From: Kitasatospora indigofera
GTDB lineage: Bacteria > Actinomycetota > Actinomycetes > Streptomycetales > Streptomycetaceae
Assembly (NCBI RefSeq): GCF_014655955.1
Contig: NZ_BNBO01000029.1
Span: 1-64,000 of the forward strand
DNA: 64,000 nucleotides
Direction of reading: 5' to 3'
The position numbers and the translations under genes were made by a program. The notes below the pieces were generated by a model. That model saw only the letters and a program-made list of their open reading frames with translations, did no database searches and was not told where the DNA came from. Position 1 is the first letter of the stretch, and each line of letters begins with the position of its first letter. Positions 28,601 to 36,849 of the stretch are shown here, piece by piece.

Positions 28601-29254
28601 TCAGCGCAGTTCGCGCAGGTAGGCGGGCAGGGGCACGGTGCTGGAGGCGTCCGGGACGGGGGCGCCGTGCACCGTCGAGACCGGGACGACGCCGGCCCAG
28701 TAGGGCAGGTCGAGGTCGGCCTCGTCGTCGTCCGCGCCGTCCGCGCGGGTCTTGGCCGAGACCTCGTCGAGGTCGAGCCGGACGACGGCGGTGGCGGCGA
28801 GCTCCTTGGCGTTGGGCCGGCGCACGTCGCCCGAGCGGCCGGGGACGGCCTGGTCGACCAGGGCGTCCAGGGCGACGGTCAGCTCCTCGGGGTCGGTGAC
28901 CTGGCGGGCCGTGCCGTGGGCCACCACCGAACGGAAGTTGACGGAGTGGTTGAACGCGGACTTGGTGAGCACCAGCCCGTCCACCAGGGTGACCGTGACG
29001 CAGACCGCCAGGCCGGGGCCGGCCGCGCCGCGCATCGGCCGGCTGCCGGTGGAGCCGTGCACGTAGAGGCGGTCGCCGACCCGGGCGTAGATGGTCGGCA
29101 GCACGACCGGCGCACCGTCGGCGACGAAGCCGAGGTGGCAGATGTACGTGCTGTCGAGGATCGCGTGGATCGCGTCGCGCTCCCAGGTGGCCCGGTCCTT
29201 GTACCGGGTCGGGGTGGTGCGCGCGGTGCGTGCGTAGGCGGTGCCGTCCGACAT
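28601..29254 (-). CDS. Pyridoxamine 5'-phosphate oxidase-like flavin protein (NimA-type)
   Basis: A 217-residue split-barrel flavoprotein. RYKDRATWERDAIHAILDSTYICHLGFV, VLPTIYARVGDRLYVHGSTGSRPMR and HSVNFRSVVAHGTARQV are typical of the NimA/putative PNPOx family. Divergent pairing with a MocR regulator suggests a link to B6 metabolism or detoxification. The ATG at 29254 has GAGG about 5 bases upstream. The intergenic palindrome overlaps its promoter. Confidence 0.8.
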   Translation of the reverse strand: MSDGTAYARTARTTPTRYKDRATWERDAIHAILDSTYICHLGFVADGAPVVLPTIYARVGDRLYVHGSTGSRPMRGAAGPGLAVCVTVTLVDGLVLTKSAFNHSVNFRSVVAHGTARQVTDPEELTVALDALVDQAVPGRSGDVRRPNAKELAATAVVRLDLDEVSAKTRADGADDDEADLDLPYWAGVVPVSTVHGAPVPDASSTVPLPAYLRELR

Positions 29255-29289
29255 GACAACCTCTATGTACTAGTGCATAATTCCTTTTG
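29253..29289 (+). promoter_or_regulatory. MocR promoter and operator
   Basis: TATGTACTAGTGCATA (29264-29279) is a 16-base near-perfect palindrome. It overlaps the -10 CATAAT (29276-29281), which lies 7 bases before the GTG at 29289; ATGACA (29253-29258) is a -35 with 17-base spacing. A half-site GTGCTAG recurs at the start codon. Confidence 0.6.
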
Positions 29290-30641
29290 TGCTAGGAGAA
29301 TATACGATCAAGGGACGCCGGGCCAGCGATATCGCGGCGGACATCGAGGCCGCCGTCGGCTCCGGGCAACTGGCACCCGGCGCGGCCCTCCCGCCGCTGC
29401 GCGATCTGGCCGAGCGGCTGGACATCAACCCCAACACCGTCGCCGCCGCCTACCGCCTGCTGCGCGACCGCGGGGTGATCGAGACGGCCGGCCGCAAGGG
29501 CAGCCGGATCCGCCCCCGCCCGACGGTCGCCGCGCGCGACCGGATGCGCGTGCCCGTCCCCCCGCACGCCCGCGACCTCTCCGCCGGCAACCCCGCCGTC
29601 GACATGCTCCCGCCGCTCGCCCCGGCGCTGGCCGTCGCGGGGGCCGCCGCCGACCGGGCCCCCGTGCTGTACGGGGAGCCGTCCGCCGACCCGGGCCTGC
29701 TCGGCCTCGCCCGGGCCTCCTTCCTGGCCGACGGCGTGCCCGAGGGCCGGCTGATGGTGGCCTCCGGCGCCCTGGACACCATCGAACGCGTCCTCGGCGC
29801 CCGGCTGCGCCCCGGCGACCAGGTCGCGGTGGAGGACCCGGGCTGGGGCAGCCTGCTCGACCTGCTGCCCGCCCTCGGGCTCAGGCCCGTCCCGGTCGCG
29901 CTGGACGAGCAGGGCCCGATGCCCGCCGCGCTCGCCGCCGCCCTGGCCGCCGGCGCCCGGGCGGCGATCGTCACCGGCCGGGCCCAGAACCCGACCGGGG
30001 CCGCCCTCACCGCCGGCCGGGCGCAGGAGCTGCGCGAGGTGCTGGCCGGCCACCCGGGCGTCCTGCTGATCGAGGACGACCACGGGCACGGCATCGTGGA
30101 CCAGCCGTTCCGGTCGCTGTCCGGCGGTCCGCGGGGGGTGCCGGTCACCGCGCACTGGGTGGTGGTCCGTTCGGCGGCCAAGGCCTACGGCCCGGACCTG
30201 CGCCTCTCGGTGGCGGTCGGGGACGAGGAGACGGTGGCTGGGGTGCTCGGCCGGCAGAGCCTCGGCGCCGGCTGGGTCAGCCACCTGCTCCAGCGCACGG
30301 TCGCCGAACTCTGGCGCTCGGAGGCGGCCCCCGTGCGGCGGGTCGCCGCCGCCTACCGCGCCCGTCGCGAGGAGCTGATCGCCGCGCTGGCGGCGCACGG
30401 CATCGCGGCGTACGGCGCCAGCGGCCTGAACGTCTGGGTGCCCGTGCAGGACGAGACCGCGACGGTGGCCGGGCTGGTGCAGCACGGCTGGGTGGTCGCG
30501 CCGGGCGCGCGGTTCCGGCTGCAGTCCCCGCCCGGGGTGCGGATCACGGTGGCGGACCTGGCGCCCGGCGAGGCGGCCCGGCTGGCGGCGGACCTGGCCA
30601 CGGTGCTGGCCACGGGCGGCGGGGACTCGCGGTCGGTCTGA
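29289..30641 (+). CDS. MocR-type (GntR/aminotransferase) transcriptional regulator
   Basis: A 450-residue fusion. Residues 1-75 form a GntR winged helix (PLRDLAERLDINPNTVAAAYRLL) and about 95-445 a fold-type I aminotransferase with K298 in VRSAAKAYGPDLRLS as the likely PLP lysine; FGARAQNPTGAAL-like AIVTGRAQNPTGA binds cofactor. MocR proteins use PLP as ligand and often activate B6 genes (PdxR) while repressing themselves. The GTG at 29289 is chosen because a -10 box lies 7 bases upstream (leaderless) and the fold begins there. It is divergent from two flavin-fold genes, the likely targets. Confidence 0.87.
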   Translation: MLGEYTIKGRRASDIAADIEAAVGSGQLAPGAALPPLRDLAERLDINPNTVAAAYRLLRDRGVIETAGRKGSRIRPRPTVAARDRMRVPVPPHARDLSAGNPAVDMLPPLAPALAVAGAAADRAPVLYGEPSADPGLLGLARASFLADGVPEGRLMVASGALDTIERVLGARLRPGDQVAVEDPGWGSLLDLLPALGLRPVPVALDEQGPMPAALAAALAAGARAAIVTGRAQNPTGAALTAGRAQELREVLAGHPGVLLIEDDHGHGIVDQPFRSLSGGPRGVPVTAHWVVVRSAAKAYGPDLRLSVAVGDEETVAGVLGRQSLGAGWVSHLLQRTVAELWRSEAAPVRRVAAAYRARREELIAALAAHGIAAYGASGLNVWVPVQDETATVAGLVQHGWVVAPGARFRLQSPPGVRITVADLAPGEAARLAADLATVLATGGGDSRSV

Positions 30642-30972
30642 GCGGACGGCGGCCTCCCCGGCGCCGCACTCCCCGGTACGGGCCTCCCCGGCAGCGGCCT
30701 CCCGCGGCCCCCGCGGCCCCCGTGGGCAGCGGCCGGCTGCGGCGGGGCGGCCGCTGCCCGGCGGCCCCTGACCGGTCGGGACGGCCGGCCGGGGTGGTGC
30801 GGCGGGCCCGGCCGAACCGGCGGGTAACAGGGCGAGAAAGTCGCTGCAGATACCTAGCGGTAACAAGCGCGCGCATGTCATGTTTCTCGCGCCACCGGCC
30901 GGCGGCCCACCCTCACCCCCGCGTCGCGCCCGTCCCCAAGCAACGGGCGCGACCGAACGCAGGAGTTCCGCC
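30642..30972. other. 331-base region before the SGNH hydrolase gene
   Basis: The left part has GC-rich repeats of GGCCTCCCCGG type. GCGAGAAA (30832-30839) and TTTCTCGC (30883-30890) are a distant dyad, and GGTAACA occurs twice (30823, 30859). An 11-base stem, GTCGCGCCCGT (30923-30933) with its complement at 30943-30953, ends 7 bases before the AGGAG ribosome binding site and may affect translation or act as an attenuator. Confidence 0.45.
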
Positions 30973-32154
30973 GTGCCCGAAAGCTGTCAGAGCACCGCCG
31001 CCGCACGCACCAGCAGAACGCGGCGGCTGCTCGCCGCCGTCCTCGCACTTCCCCTGCTCAGCACCGGCCTGTTGGCCGCCGCCGCCCCCGCCCGCGCCGC
31101 CACCGGCCCCACCGCCAGCGTGACCATGGGGGACAGCTACATCTCCGGAGAGGCCGGGCGCTGGAAGGGCAACAGCGTCACCACCTCCGGCAGCCGCGCC
31201 GGCACCGACCGGTCCTGGACCGGCAGCGCCTACGACCCGGCCCGGGTCTACGGCGCCACGTACGCGAGCGGGTGCGACCGCTCGGACGTCGCCGAGGTCC
31301 GCAGCGCCCCGGCCCTGGCCCAGACCCAGATCAACCTGGCCTGCTCCGGCGCCGTCACCGCCAACGTGTACCGGGCCGCCAACGGCGGCCAGTCGTACAA
31401 GGGCGAGGCCCCGCAGGCCGACCAGCTCGCCGCCGTCGCGCGCGCCAACAACGTCAAGCTGATCACGCTCTCGATCGGCGGCAACGACCTGGGCTTCGCG
31501 GACGTCATCCAGACCTGCGTGAAGGACTACCTGATCTGGTACTCCTACTGCAACGACGACCAGCAGGCCGCCGTCGACGCCAGGATGGCCACCGCGATGG
31601 CGGGCGTCCGCAAGTCGGTCGACGAGATCCGCGCGGTGATGACCGCCGCCGGGTACGCGGCCGCCGACTACCGGATGGTCCTGCAGTCGTACCCGTCGCC
31701 GATCCCGCGCAGCTCCGAGATGCGCTACGCCGAGAGCGGCTGGAGCCGGGCCGACACCGGCGGCTGCCCGTTCTGGGACGGCGACGCCGACTGGGCCCGC
31801 GACTCGCTGGTGCCGCAGATCTCCGACGCGCTGGCCGCGGTCGCGGCCGCCAAGGGCGTGCAGTTCATGGACCTGCGGGACATGCTGCAGGGCCGCGAGG
31901 TCTGCGCCGCGGCCGCCAGGCAGGCGACCCCGTCCGCCGCGCCCTCCGCGACCACCAGCGAGTGGGCCCGGTTCGTCGACGCCGGCCTGAGCGCCTCGCA
32001 GGGCACCGTCCAGGAGTCGATGCACCCGAACTACTACGGCCAGCTCGCCCTCGGCCGCTGCCTGACCCTGCTGGGTGCCAGGCCGGCCGGCAACTGGAGC
32101 TGCCGCAACACGGCCGGCCAGGACACCGACGGGATGTACCTGACCGCGAAGTAG
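30973..32154 (+). CDS. Secreted SGNH/GDSL hydrolase
   Basis: A 393-residue secreted esterase or lipase. The Sec signal peptide has an Arg-rich n-region, core LLAAVLALPLLSTGLLAAA and cleavage after ARA (about residue 40). Block I is MGDSYISGEAG with the nucleophile S55, block III is SIGGNDLGF, and block V is MHPNYYGQ with H351. Six or more cysteines suggest disulfides, as in streptomycete extracellular SGNH phospholipases. The GTG at 30973 has AGGAG at 30961-30965; the frame is open upstream but carries no signal peptide. A shared terminator follows. Confidence 0.87.
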   Translation: MPESCQSTAAARTSRTRRLLAAVLALPLLSTGLLAAAAPARAATGPTASVTMGDSYISGEAGRWKGNSVTTSGSRAGTDRSWTGSAYDPARVYGATYASGCDRSDVAEVRSAPALAQTQINLACSGAVTANVYRAANGGQSYKGEAPQADQLAAVARANNVKLITLSIGGNDLGFADVIQTCVKDYLIWYSYCNDDQQAAVDARMATAMAGVRKSVDEIRAVMTAAGYAAADYRMVLQSYPSPIPRSSEMRYAESGWSRADTGGCPFWDGDADWARDSLVPQISDALAAVAAAKGVQFMDLRDMLQGREVCAAAARQATPSAAPSATTSEWARFVDAGLSASQGTVQESMHPNYYGQLALGRCLTLLGARPAGNWSCRNTAGQDTDGMYLTAK

Positions 32155-32166
32155 CCGCGCACGCCC

Positions 32167-32203
32167 CCGGCGCCCGTACCCCGTGCGGGGGTACGGGCGC
32201 CGG
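32167..32203. terminator. Bidirectional terminator
   Basis: A 16-base stem, CCGGCGCCCGTACCCC (32167-32182) with its complement at 32188-32203, lies between convergent genes (the plus-strand SGNH hydrolase and the minus-strand NADH dehydrogenase). Confidence 0.75.
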
Positions 32204-32222
32204 CGGCCTGGCGTCGGGCCGG

Positions 32223-33581
32223 TCAGCCCTTGGCGAGCAACGCCTGGGCGTGCGCCCGGACCTGATCCTTCGTCAGGTAGGCGTCGGTGTACTCGAAGTC
32301 GCGCAGCCGGGCGGGCTGCCGGGCGAGGAACCCGGTGCGGACGAAGTCGTCCCCGGCGGTCGCGTTGAGCAGCCAGTTCGCGCCGACCCGGAACTTCGCC
32401 GCGTTGGTCCGCATCGCCATCAGGTGGTACCCGCGCGCCACCAGCTGGGCGGGCACGCCCTCCAGCTCGATGCCGACCGGCTTGGAGACGGCGTCCTTGC
32501 CGCCGAGGTCCACCACCAGGCCCAGGTCCTTGTGGTAGTACGGCTCCAGGGGCCGGCCGCGGAGCGAGGCGATCAGGTTGTCGGCGACCGCCTTGCCCTG
32601 CCGGGCGGAGTGCTGGGCGGTCGGCGGGCAGACCGCGCCGTCGCCCTTGGCGAGGTCCGGGACGGCGGCCGCGTCGCCGAGCGCGAAGACGCCCTCGAAC
32701 TGCGGCACCCGCATCTCCGCGGTGACCGCCACCCGGCCGCGCACCGTCTCGGCGTCCAGGGTGGCGATCAGCGGGCTGGCCGCGACCCCGGCCGTCCAGA
32801 TCAGCGTCCGGCTGGGCAGCACCCGGCCGTCGGTGAACTTGACGCTCTCGGCGCCCACCTCGGCCACCGAGACGCCGAGCGACACCTCGATGCCGCGGGC
32901 GCGCAGCACCCGCAGCGCCGTCTCGCCCAGCGCGTCGCCGAGTTCGGGCATCAGCTTCGGGGCGATGTCGATCAGGTGCCACTTGATCTGCCGGGCGTCC
33001 AGCCGCGGGTAGCGCCGGGCCGCGGCGGTGGTCAGCCGCTGCAGGCAGGCCGCCGTCTCGGTGCCGGCGTAGCCGCCGCCGACCACCACGAACTGCAGCC
33101 GGGACTCCCGCTCGCGCTGGTCCAGGCTGGCCGAGGCGAGGTCGAGCTGGGCGATCACGTGGTCCCGGACGTAGGTCGCCTCCGCGAGCGTCTTCATGCC
33201 GCGCGCGTAGTCGGTCAGGCCGGGGATGTCGAAGGTCCGGGTCACGCTGCCGGGGGCGAGCACCAGGTAGTCGTAGCGCTCGGCGACCACCTCGTCGGTG
33301 ATCTTCCGGACCACGCAGACCTTCGAGCGCGGGTCGACGCCGATCGCGCCGCCCGGCACGATGTGGGTGCGCCGCAGGGTCCGCCGCAGCGACACCGCCA
33401 CCGACTGCGGGGTGAGCACGCCGGCCGCGACGTGCGGCAGCAGCGGCAGGTAGAGCTGGTAACTGAACGGCGTGACCAGGGAGATCTCCGCCTCCGCGGG
33501 CGTGAGCTTGCGTTCCAGGCGGCGCGCGCATTCCAGTCCGGCGAAGCCGCCACCAACGATCAGGATCCGAGGTCGTTCCAT
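32223..33581 (-). CDS. ndh: Type II NADH dehydrogenase (NAD(P)/FAD oxidoreductase)
   Basis: A 452-residue peripheral membrane flavoprotein that should pass electrons from NADH to menaquinone without pumping protons. The FAD Rossmann motif is ILIVGGGFAGLECARRL near the N-terminus, the NADH motif FVVVGGGYAGTETAA lies at about 170, and GVFALGDAAAVPD, the FAD-closing motif, precedes the quinone-site TAQHSARQG. The C-terminal amphipathic part is membrane-facing. The ATG at 33581 is used; AAGGG precedes it. Streptomycetes carry several paralogues, so other quinone or thiol acceptors are possible. Confidence 0.85.
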   Translation of the reverse strand: MERPRILIVGGGFAGLECARRLERKLTPAEAEISLVTPFSYQLYLPLLPHVAAGVLTPQSVAVSLRRTLRRTHIVPGGAIGVDPRSKVCVVRKITDEVVAERYDYLVLAPGSVTRTFDIPGLTDYARGMKTLAEATYVRDHVIAQLDLASASLDQRERESRLQFVVVGGGYAGTETAACLQRLTTAAARRYPRLDARQIKWHLIDIAPKLMPELGDALGETALRVLRARGIEVSLGVSVAEVGAESVKFTDGRVLPSRTLIWTAGVAASPLIATLDAETVRGRVAVTAEMRVPQFEGVFALGDAAAVPDLAKGDGAVCPPTAQHSARQGKAVADNLIASLRGRPLEPYYHKDLGLVVDLGGKDAVSKPVGIELEGVPAQLVARGYHLMAMRTNAAKFRVGANWLLNATAGDDFVRTGFLARQPARLRDFEYTDAYLTKDQVRAHAQALLAKG

Positions 33582-33751
33582 CGTTCATCCCTTACAGTGC
33601 TGGTCCGAGCCGAGCCGGGACAACCAGGCCCCTGTCGGCGCGGCACGTCCGGCCGGGCGGGGCCCACTGCCCGCCACACTCGCACGGACCAACCGGCCCT
33701 GCCACCGCAGCGGTGCGGACGGTTGACCTGACGGATCGGTAGGCTGTCCGG

Positions 33752-34507
33752 GTGCTCACCGAGGTGACGGCGGTCCGTTATGTGACGCCACTACGTGAAG
33801 GCGGCTCGATGCCGGGCCTGGTCGAGGCCGACGACCACCGGCTCTACGCGCTCAAGTGGGTCGGGGCCGCGCAGGGCCGGAAGGCGCTGGTCGCGGAGGT
33901 GCTGGCCGGCGAACTGGGCCGGCGGCTCGGGCTGCCGGTGCCGGAGCTGGTCACCGTGGACCTCGACCCGGTGCTCGCCCGCAGCGAGCCCGACCAGCAG
34001 GTGCAGGACCAGATGCGGGCCAGCGGCGGGACCAACCTCGGGATGGCCTTCGTCAGCGGGGCGTTCAACTTCGACCCGCTCTGCTTCGAGGTCGAGCCGG
34101 AGCTGGCCGGGCAGGTGCTCTGGTTCGACGCGCTGATCGGCAACGTCGACCGGTCCTGGCGCAACCCCAACCTGCTGGTCGCCACCGGCGGCCTGCGGCT
34201 GATCGACCACGGCGCCAGCCTGATCTTCCACCACCACTGGGCGGGTGCGGCCGGCTGGATCCGTCGCCCCTACGACGCCGGTGACCACGCCCTGCTGCGG
34301 GCCCGGCCGGACGTCGCGGCCGCCGACAAGCTGCTGGCACCGCTCGCCGAGGAGGCGCTGGCCGGTGCGGTGGCGCAGATCCCCGAGGTCTGGCTGGCCG
34401 ACGAGCCCGGCTTCGACTCGCCGGACGCGGTGCGGGCGGCCTACCTGGACCAGCTCACGGCCCGGCTGGCCGGCCCCCGCGACTGGCTCCCGGAGGTGTC
34501 GGGGTGA
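33752..34507 (+). CDS. HipA-like kinase family protein
   Basis: A 251-residue protein related to the HipA/PI3-4-kinase-like fold. It has a nucleotide-binding YALKWVGAAQGRKALVAEVLAGELGRRLGLPVPEL, a catalytic-loop-like LIGNVDRSWRNPNLLV (D-x4-N arrangement) and a metal-loop-like LIDHGASLIF. It lacks the N-terminal HipA subdomain. The GTG at 33752 is 6 bases after a -10-like TAGGCT, so it is probably leaderless. It overlaps the DUF3037 gene by 4 bases (GTGA), and the two families are regular partners. No HipB-type antitoxin is present; function is unknown. Confidence 0.75.
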   Translation: MLTEVTAVRYVTPLREGGSMPGLVEADDHRLYALKWVGAAQGRKALVAEVLAGELGRRLGLPVPELVTVDLDPVLARSEPDQQVQDQMRASGGTNLGMAFVSGAFNFDPLCFEVEPELAGQVLWFDALIGNVDRSWRNPNLLVATGGLRLIDHGASLIFHHHWAGAAGWIRRPYDAGDHALLRARPDVAAADKLLAPLAEEALAGAVAQIPEVWLADEPGFDSPDAVRAAYLDQLTARLAGPRDWLPEVSG

Positions 34508-34953
34508 GCGCGGCCCAGACCCGCCAGGACGCCGGCCCCGAGGAGACGAAGGACACCGTGAGCACCACCGACGGCACGCTGCACGACTACGAGTACGCGC
34601 TGGTCCGGGCGGTTCCCCGGGTCGAGCGCGGCGAGTGCGTCAACATCGGCGTGCTGCTCTACTGCCGGCAGAGCGCCCACCTCGGCGCCCGCACCCACCT
34701 GGACCAGGCCCGGCTGCTGGCGCTCGACCCGGTGGCCGACGTGGCCGCGGTGCGCCGGGCGCTGCACGGCATCGAGGCGGTCTGCGCGGGCGGCCCCGAG
34801 GCCGGCCCGGCGGCGGCCGACAACCCCGGCCAGCGGTTCCGCTGGCTGACCGCCCCGCGCAGCGCCGTCGTCCAGCCGGGGCCGGTGCACACCGGCCTGA
34901 CCGCCGACCCGGAGGCCGAACTGCGCCGGCTCTTCGACCAGCTGGTGCTCTGA
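34504..34953 (+). CDS. DUF3037 family protein
   Basis: A 149-residue soluble protein with the DUF3037 core YEYALVRAVPRVERGECVNIGVLLYC, LDPVADVAAVRRALHGIEAVC and a C-terminal LRRLFDQLVL helix. Function is unknown. The GTG at 34504 overlaps the kinase stop codon (GTGA), indicating coupling. A second possible start is GTG 34558, preceded by GAGGAGACGAAGGA; it would remove 18 weakly conserved residues. The constant pairing with a HipA-like kinase suggests a substrate, adaptor or antidote role. Confidence 0.75.
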   Translation: MSAAQTRQDAGPEETKDTVSTTDGTLHDYEYALVRAVPRVERGECVNIGVLLYCRQSAHLGARTHLDQARLLALDPVADVAAVRRALHGIEAVCAGGPEAGPAAADNPGQRFRWLTAPRSAVVQPGPVHTGLTADPEAELRRLFDQLVL

Positions 34954-35080
34954 CCCGGGCCGTCCGGTGCTCCGGGTCGGGCCGTCCGGTGCTGCGGCCC
35001 CGGCCCGGTCCGGGGTGGGGTTGGACATTTGCGGTGGTCAAAGCTGGAGCAGGTGAACCTTCTACGCGTACGCTGGCCGC

Positions 35081-35533
35081 ATGGGTTCGACACCGACGGC
35101 GACCGCCGCACCGACCACCGCCGAGCTGATGGAGGCGCTGGCCGCCGTCGGCGCCGCCTACTTCCAGGACTTCGCGGGCGCGGCGGCCCGGCACGGGCTC
35201 TCGTCCTCGCAGGCCAAGGCGCTGGGAGCGGTGCACGAGCCGGTGCCGATGCGGGCGCTGGCGGGGCGGCTCGGCTGCGACGCCTCCAACGTGACCGGCA
35301 TCGTCGACCGGCTGGAGGCCCTCGGGCTGGCCCACCGGGAGGCGGCGGCGGGCGACCGGCGGGTCAAGATCGTGGTGATCACCGAACAGGGCCGGGAGAT
35401 CCTGGCGCTCATCCGGGCCGAGATGGCCCGGACCCATCAGGCCTTCGACGCCATGAGCGAGGAGCAGCGGGTGGCGCTGTACTCCATCTGCCACCAGGTG
35501 CTGCCGGTGCTCACCGGCCGCCCGGCGGCCTGA
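35081..35533 (+). CDS. MarR family transcriptional regulator
   Basis: A 150-residue winged-helix regulator: PMRALAGRLGCDASNVTGIVDRLEALGLAHRE is the recognition region and AAGDRRVKIVVITEQG the wing. MarR proteins usually repress stress or efflux genes and respond to phenolic or oxidised ligands. The ATG at 35081 is 6 bases after a -10-like TACGCT (35069-35074), so it may be leaderless. No obvious target lies beside it. Confidence 0.85.
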   Translation: MGSTPTATAAPTTAELMEALAAVGAAYFQDFAGAAARHGLSSSQAKALGAVHEPVPMRALAGRLGCDASNVTGIVDRLEALGLAHREAAAGDRRVKIVVITEQGREILALIRAEMARTHQAFDAMSEEQRVALYSICHQVLPVLTGRPAA

Positions 35534-35609
35534 GGCCGACGCCGCGCGGCTGCCGGCGCAGGGCGCGGCCGGGCGGCGCCCGCGCCGCAAGCAGGCCCTC
35601 GCGCCGGGA

Positions 35610-36203
35610 TCAGGCCCCGGTGTCCGCCCCCGGTGCCAGCAGCCGGGTGGCCGCGAGTCCGGCCAGCCGTTCGGCGCCCGGGGGCAGTGGGGCGCCCGCC
35701 CGCAGGTGGCGGCGGACCACGGCCAGCGGCAGGTCGACCAGGGCCAGCGTGACGGCCTCCGGATCGGCGCCGCCGAGCCGGCCGGTCAGCCCGGCCAGCG
35801 CCGCCCGCACCTGTGCCGTTCCCCGGGCGGCCCGCTCGGCGGCCCCCGCGGGCCAGTCCGCGCGCCCGTAGTCGTCCGGGCCGTACAGCAGCACGGCCGC
35901 CTCCCGCGGATTCAGCCGGCTCCAGGCCACCACGTGCCGGGCGGCGGCGGCCGCCGCCGCGACCGGATCGCCGGGGGCGGCGAGCGCGGCCAGCCAGCCG
36001 GCCTGGAACCGCTCGACGGTGCGCAGCCACAGCTCGGCGAGCAGCGCCGGGCGCTGCGGGAAGCGGTGGTAGACCGAGCCGCTGGGCGCGCCCACCTCCT
36101 TGGCCACCGCCGTCATGGTCACCGCCGTCGGTCCGGCCGCGGCGGCCAGCCGTACGGCGGCGTCCAGAAGCTGCGTCTCGTCGTACCGGGGTGGTCTGGC
36201 CAT
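35610..36203 (-). CDS. TetR family transcriptional regulator
   Basis: A 197-residue repressor. The N-terminal DNA-binding domain is typical: LLDAAVRLAAAAGPTAVTMTAVAKEVGAPSGSVYHRFPQRPALL. The Ala-rich C-terminal half is the ligand and dimer domain. The ATG at 36203 lies 7 bases from a perfect palindrome and repeated elements shared with the divergent gene at 36281, so it probably controls itself and that gene. Confidence 0.87.
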   Translation of the reverse strand: MARPPRYDETQLLDAAVRLAAAAGPTAVTMTAVAKEVGAPSGSVYHRFPQRPALLAELWLRTVERFQAGWLAALAAPGDPVAAAAAAARHVVAWSRLNPREAAVLLYGPDDYGRADWPAGAAERAARGTAQVRAALAGLTGRLGGADPEAVTLALVDLPLAVVRRHLRAGAPLPPGAERLAGLAATRLLAPGADTGA

Positions 36204-36209
36204 GTAATC

Positions 36210-36249
36210 GAGAGTACTCTCCAGAATATTGGAGGGGGGTCTCCAGAAT
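36210..36249. promoter_or_regulatory. TetR operator region
   Basis: GAGAGTACTCTC (36210-36221) is a perfect 12-base palindrome. TCTCCAGAAT is repeated exactly at 36218-36227 and 36240-36249, 22 bases apart, and CTCCAGAATATTGGAG (36219-36234) is a near-palindrome. All lie in the gap between the TetR gene and the SRPBCC gene. Confidence 0.6.
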
Positions 36250-36280
36250 GTGGGCCCCGACGGCCGGGAGGGTGGTCACG

Positions 36281-36772
36281 ATGGCGGTGCTGAACGTCCA
36301 CGAGCGGGTGCTCGAAGCCGGCGAGCAGGAGGTCGGGGCGCTGATCGACGGCCTGGCGGGCGGGCCGGCCGACGCGCTGTGGCCGCACGGGCGGTGGCCG
36401 GCCATGCGGCTGGACCCGGGCCTGGAGCTCGGCGCGGTGGGCGGCCACGGCCCGGTCCGGTACGCGGTGGCGGCGTACGTGCCGGGCCGGTGGGTGCGGT
36501 TCGAGTTCACCGGGCCGCGCGGGTTCCACGGCTTCCACGAGTGCAGCGTCCACCCGGCGGGCGCGGGCCGTACGCTGCTGCGGCACACGCTGGCGATGCG
36601 GCCGTCCGGGCCGGCCCGGCTGAGCTGGCCGCTGGTCTTCCGCCCGCTGCACGACGCCCTGCTGGAGGATGCCCTGGACCGTGCCGAGGCCGTCTTCCCC
36701 GGGGCCGCGCCGCCCGCCCCCGCCCGCTGGGGCCGGTACGTGCGGCTGCTGCGCCGGGTCCTCGCGCGGTGA
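36281..36772 (+). CDS. SRPBCC-like ligand-binding protein
   Basis: A 163-residue protein with the alternating strand pattern of the SRPBCC/polyketide-cyclase-like fold: VHERVLEAGEQEVGALIDGL, YVPGRWVRFEFTGPRGFHGFHEC and AGRTLLRHTLAMRPSG, ending in a helix. No catalytic residues are evident, and the ligand is unknown. The ATG at 36281 has GGGAGGG about 8 bases upstream. It is divergent from a TetR gene across a strong operator-like region, so its expression is probably induced by the TetR ligand. Confidence 0.7.
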   Translation: MAVLNVHERVLEAGEQEVGALIDGLAGGPADALWPHGRWPAMRLDPGLELGAVGGHGPVRYAVAAYVPGRWVRFEFTGPRGFHGFHECSVHPAGAGRTLLRHTLAMRPSGPARLSWPLVFRPLHDALLEDALDRAEAVFPGAAPPAPARWGRYVRLLRRVLAR

Positions 36773-36849
36773 CCGTGCGCGGCCGCGGCGGCGCGCTCGG
36801 GGTGGTCCGCCGACGGTCCGGCTGACCTCGGCTGTTAGGCTTGCGAAGC

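Noticed and set aside
24692-31123. Open frame of over 2100 codons on the plus strand
   Set aside because: It runs antisense through the MFS, dienelactone hydrolase, sugar permease and flavin-fold genes and then out of frame through the MocR gene; composition is typical of a shadow frame.
35813-36280. In-frame upstream extension of the SRPBCC-like gene by about 156 codons
   Set aside because: It would run antisense through the TetR gene and its operator; the ATG at 36281 has a ribosome binding site and begins the fold.
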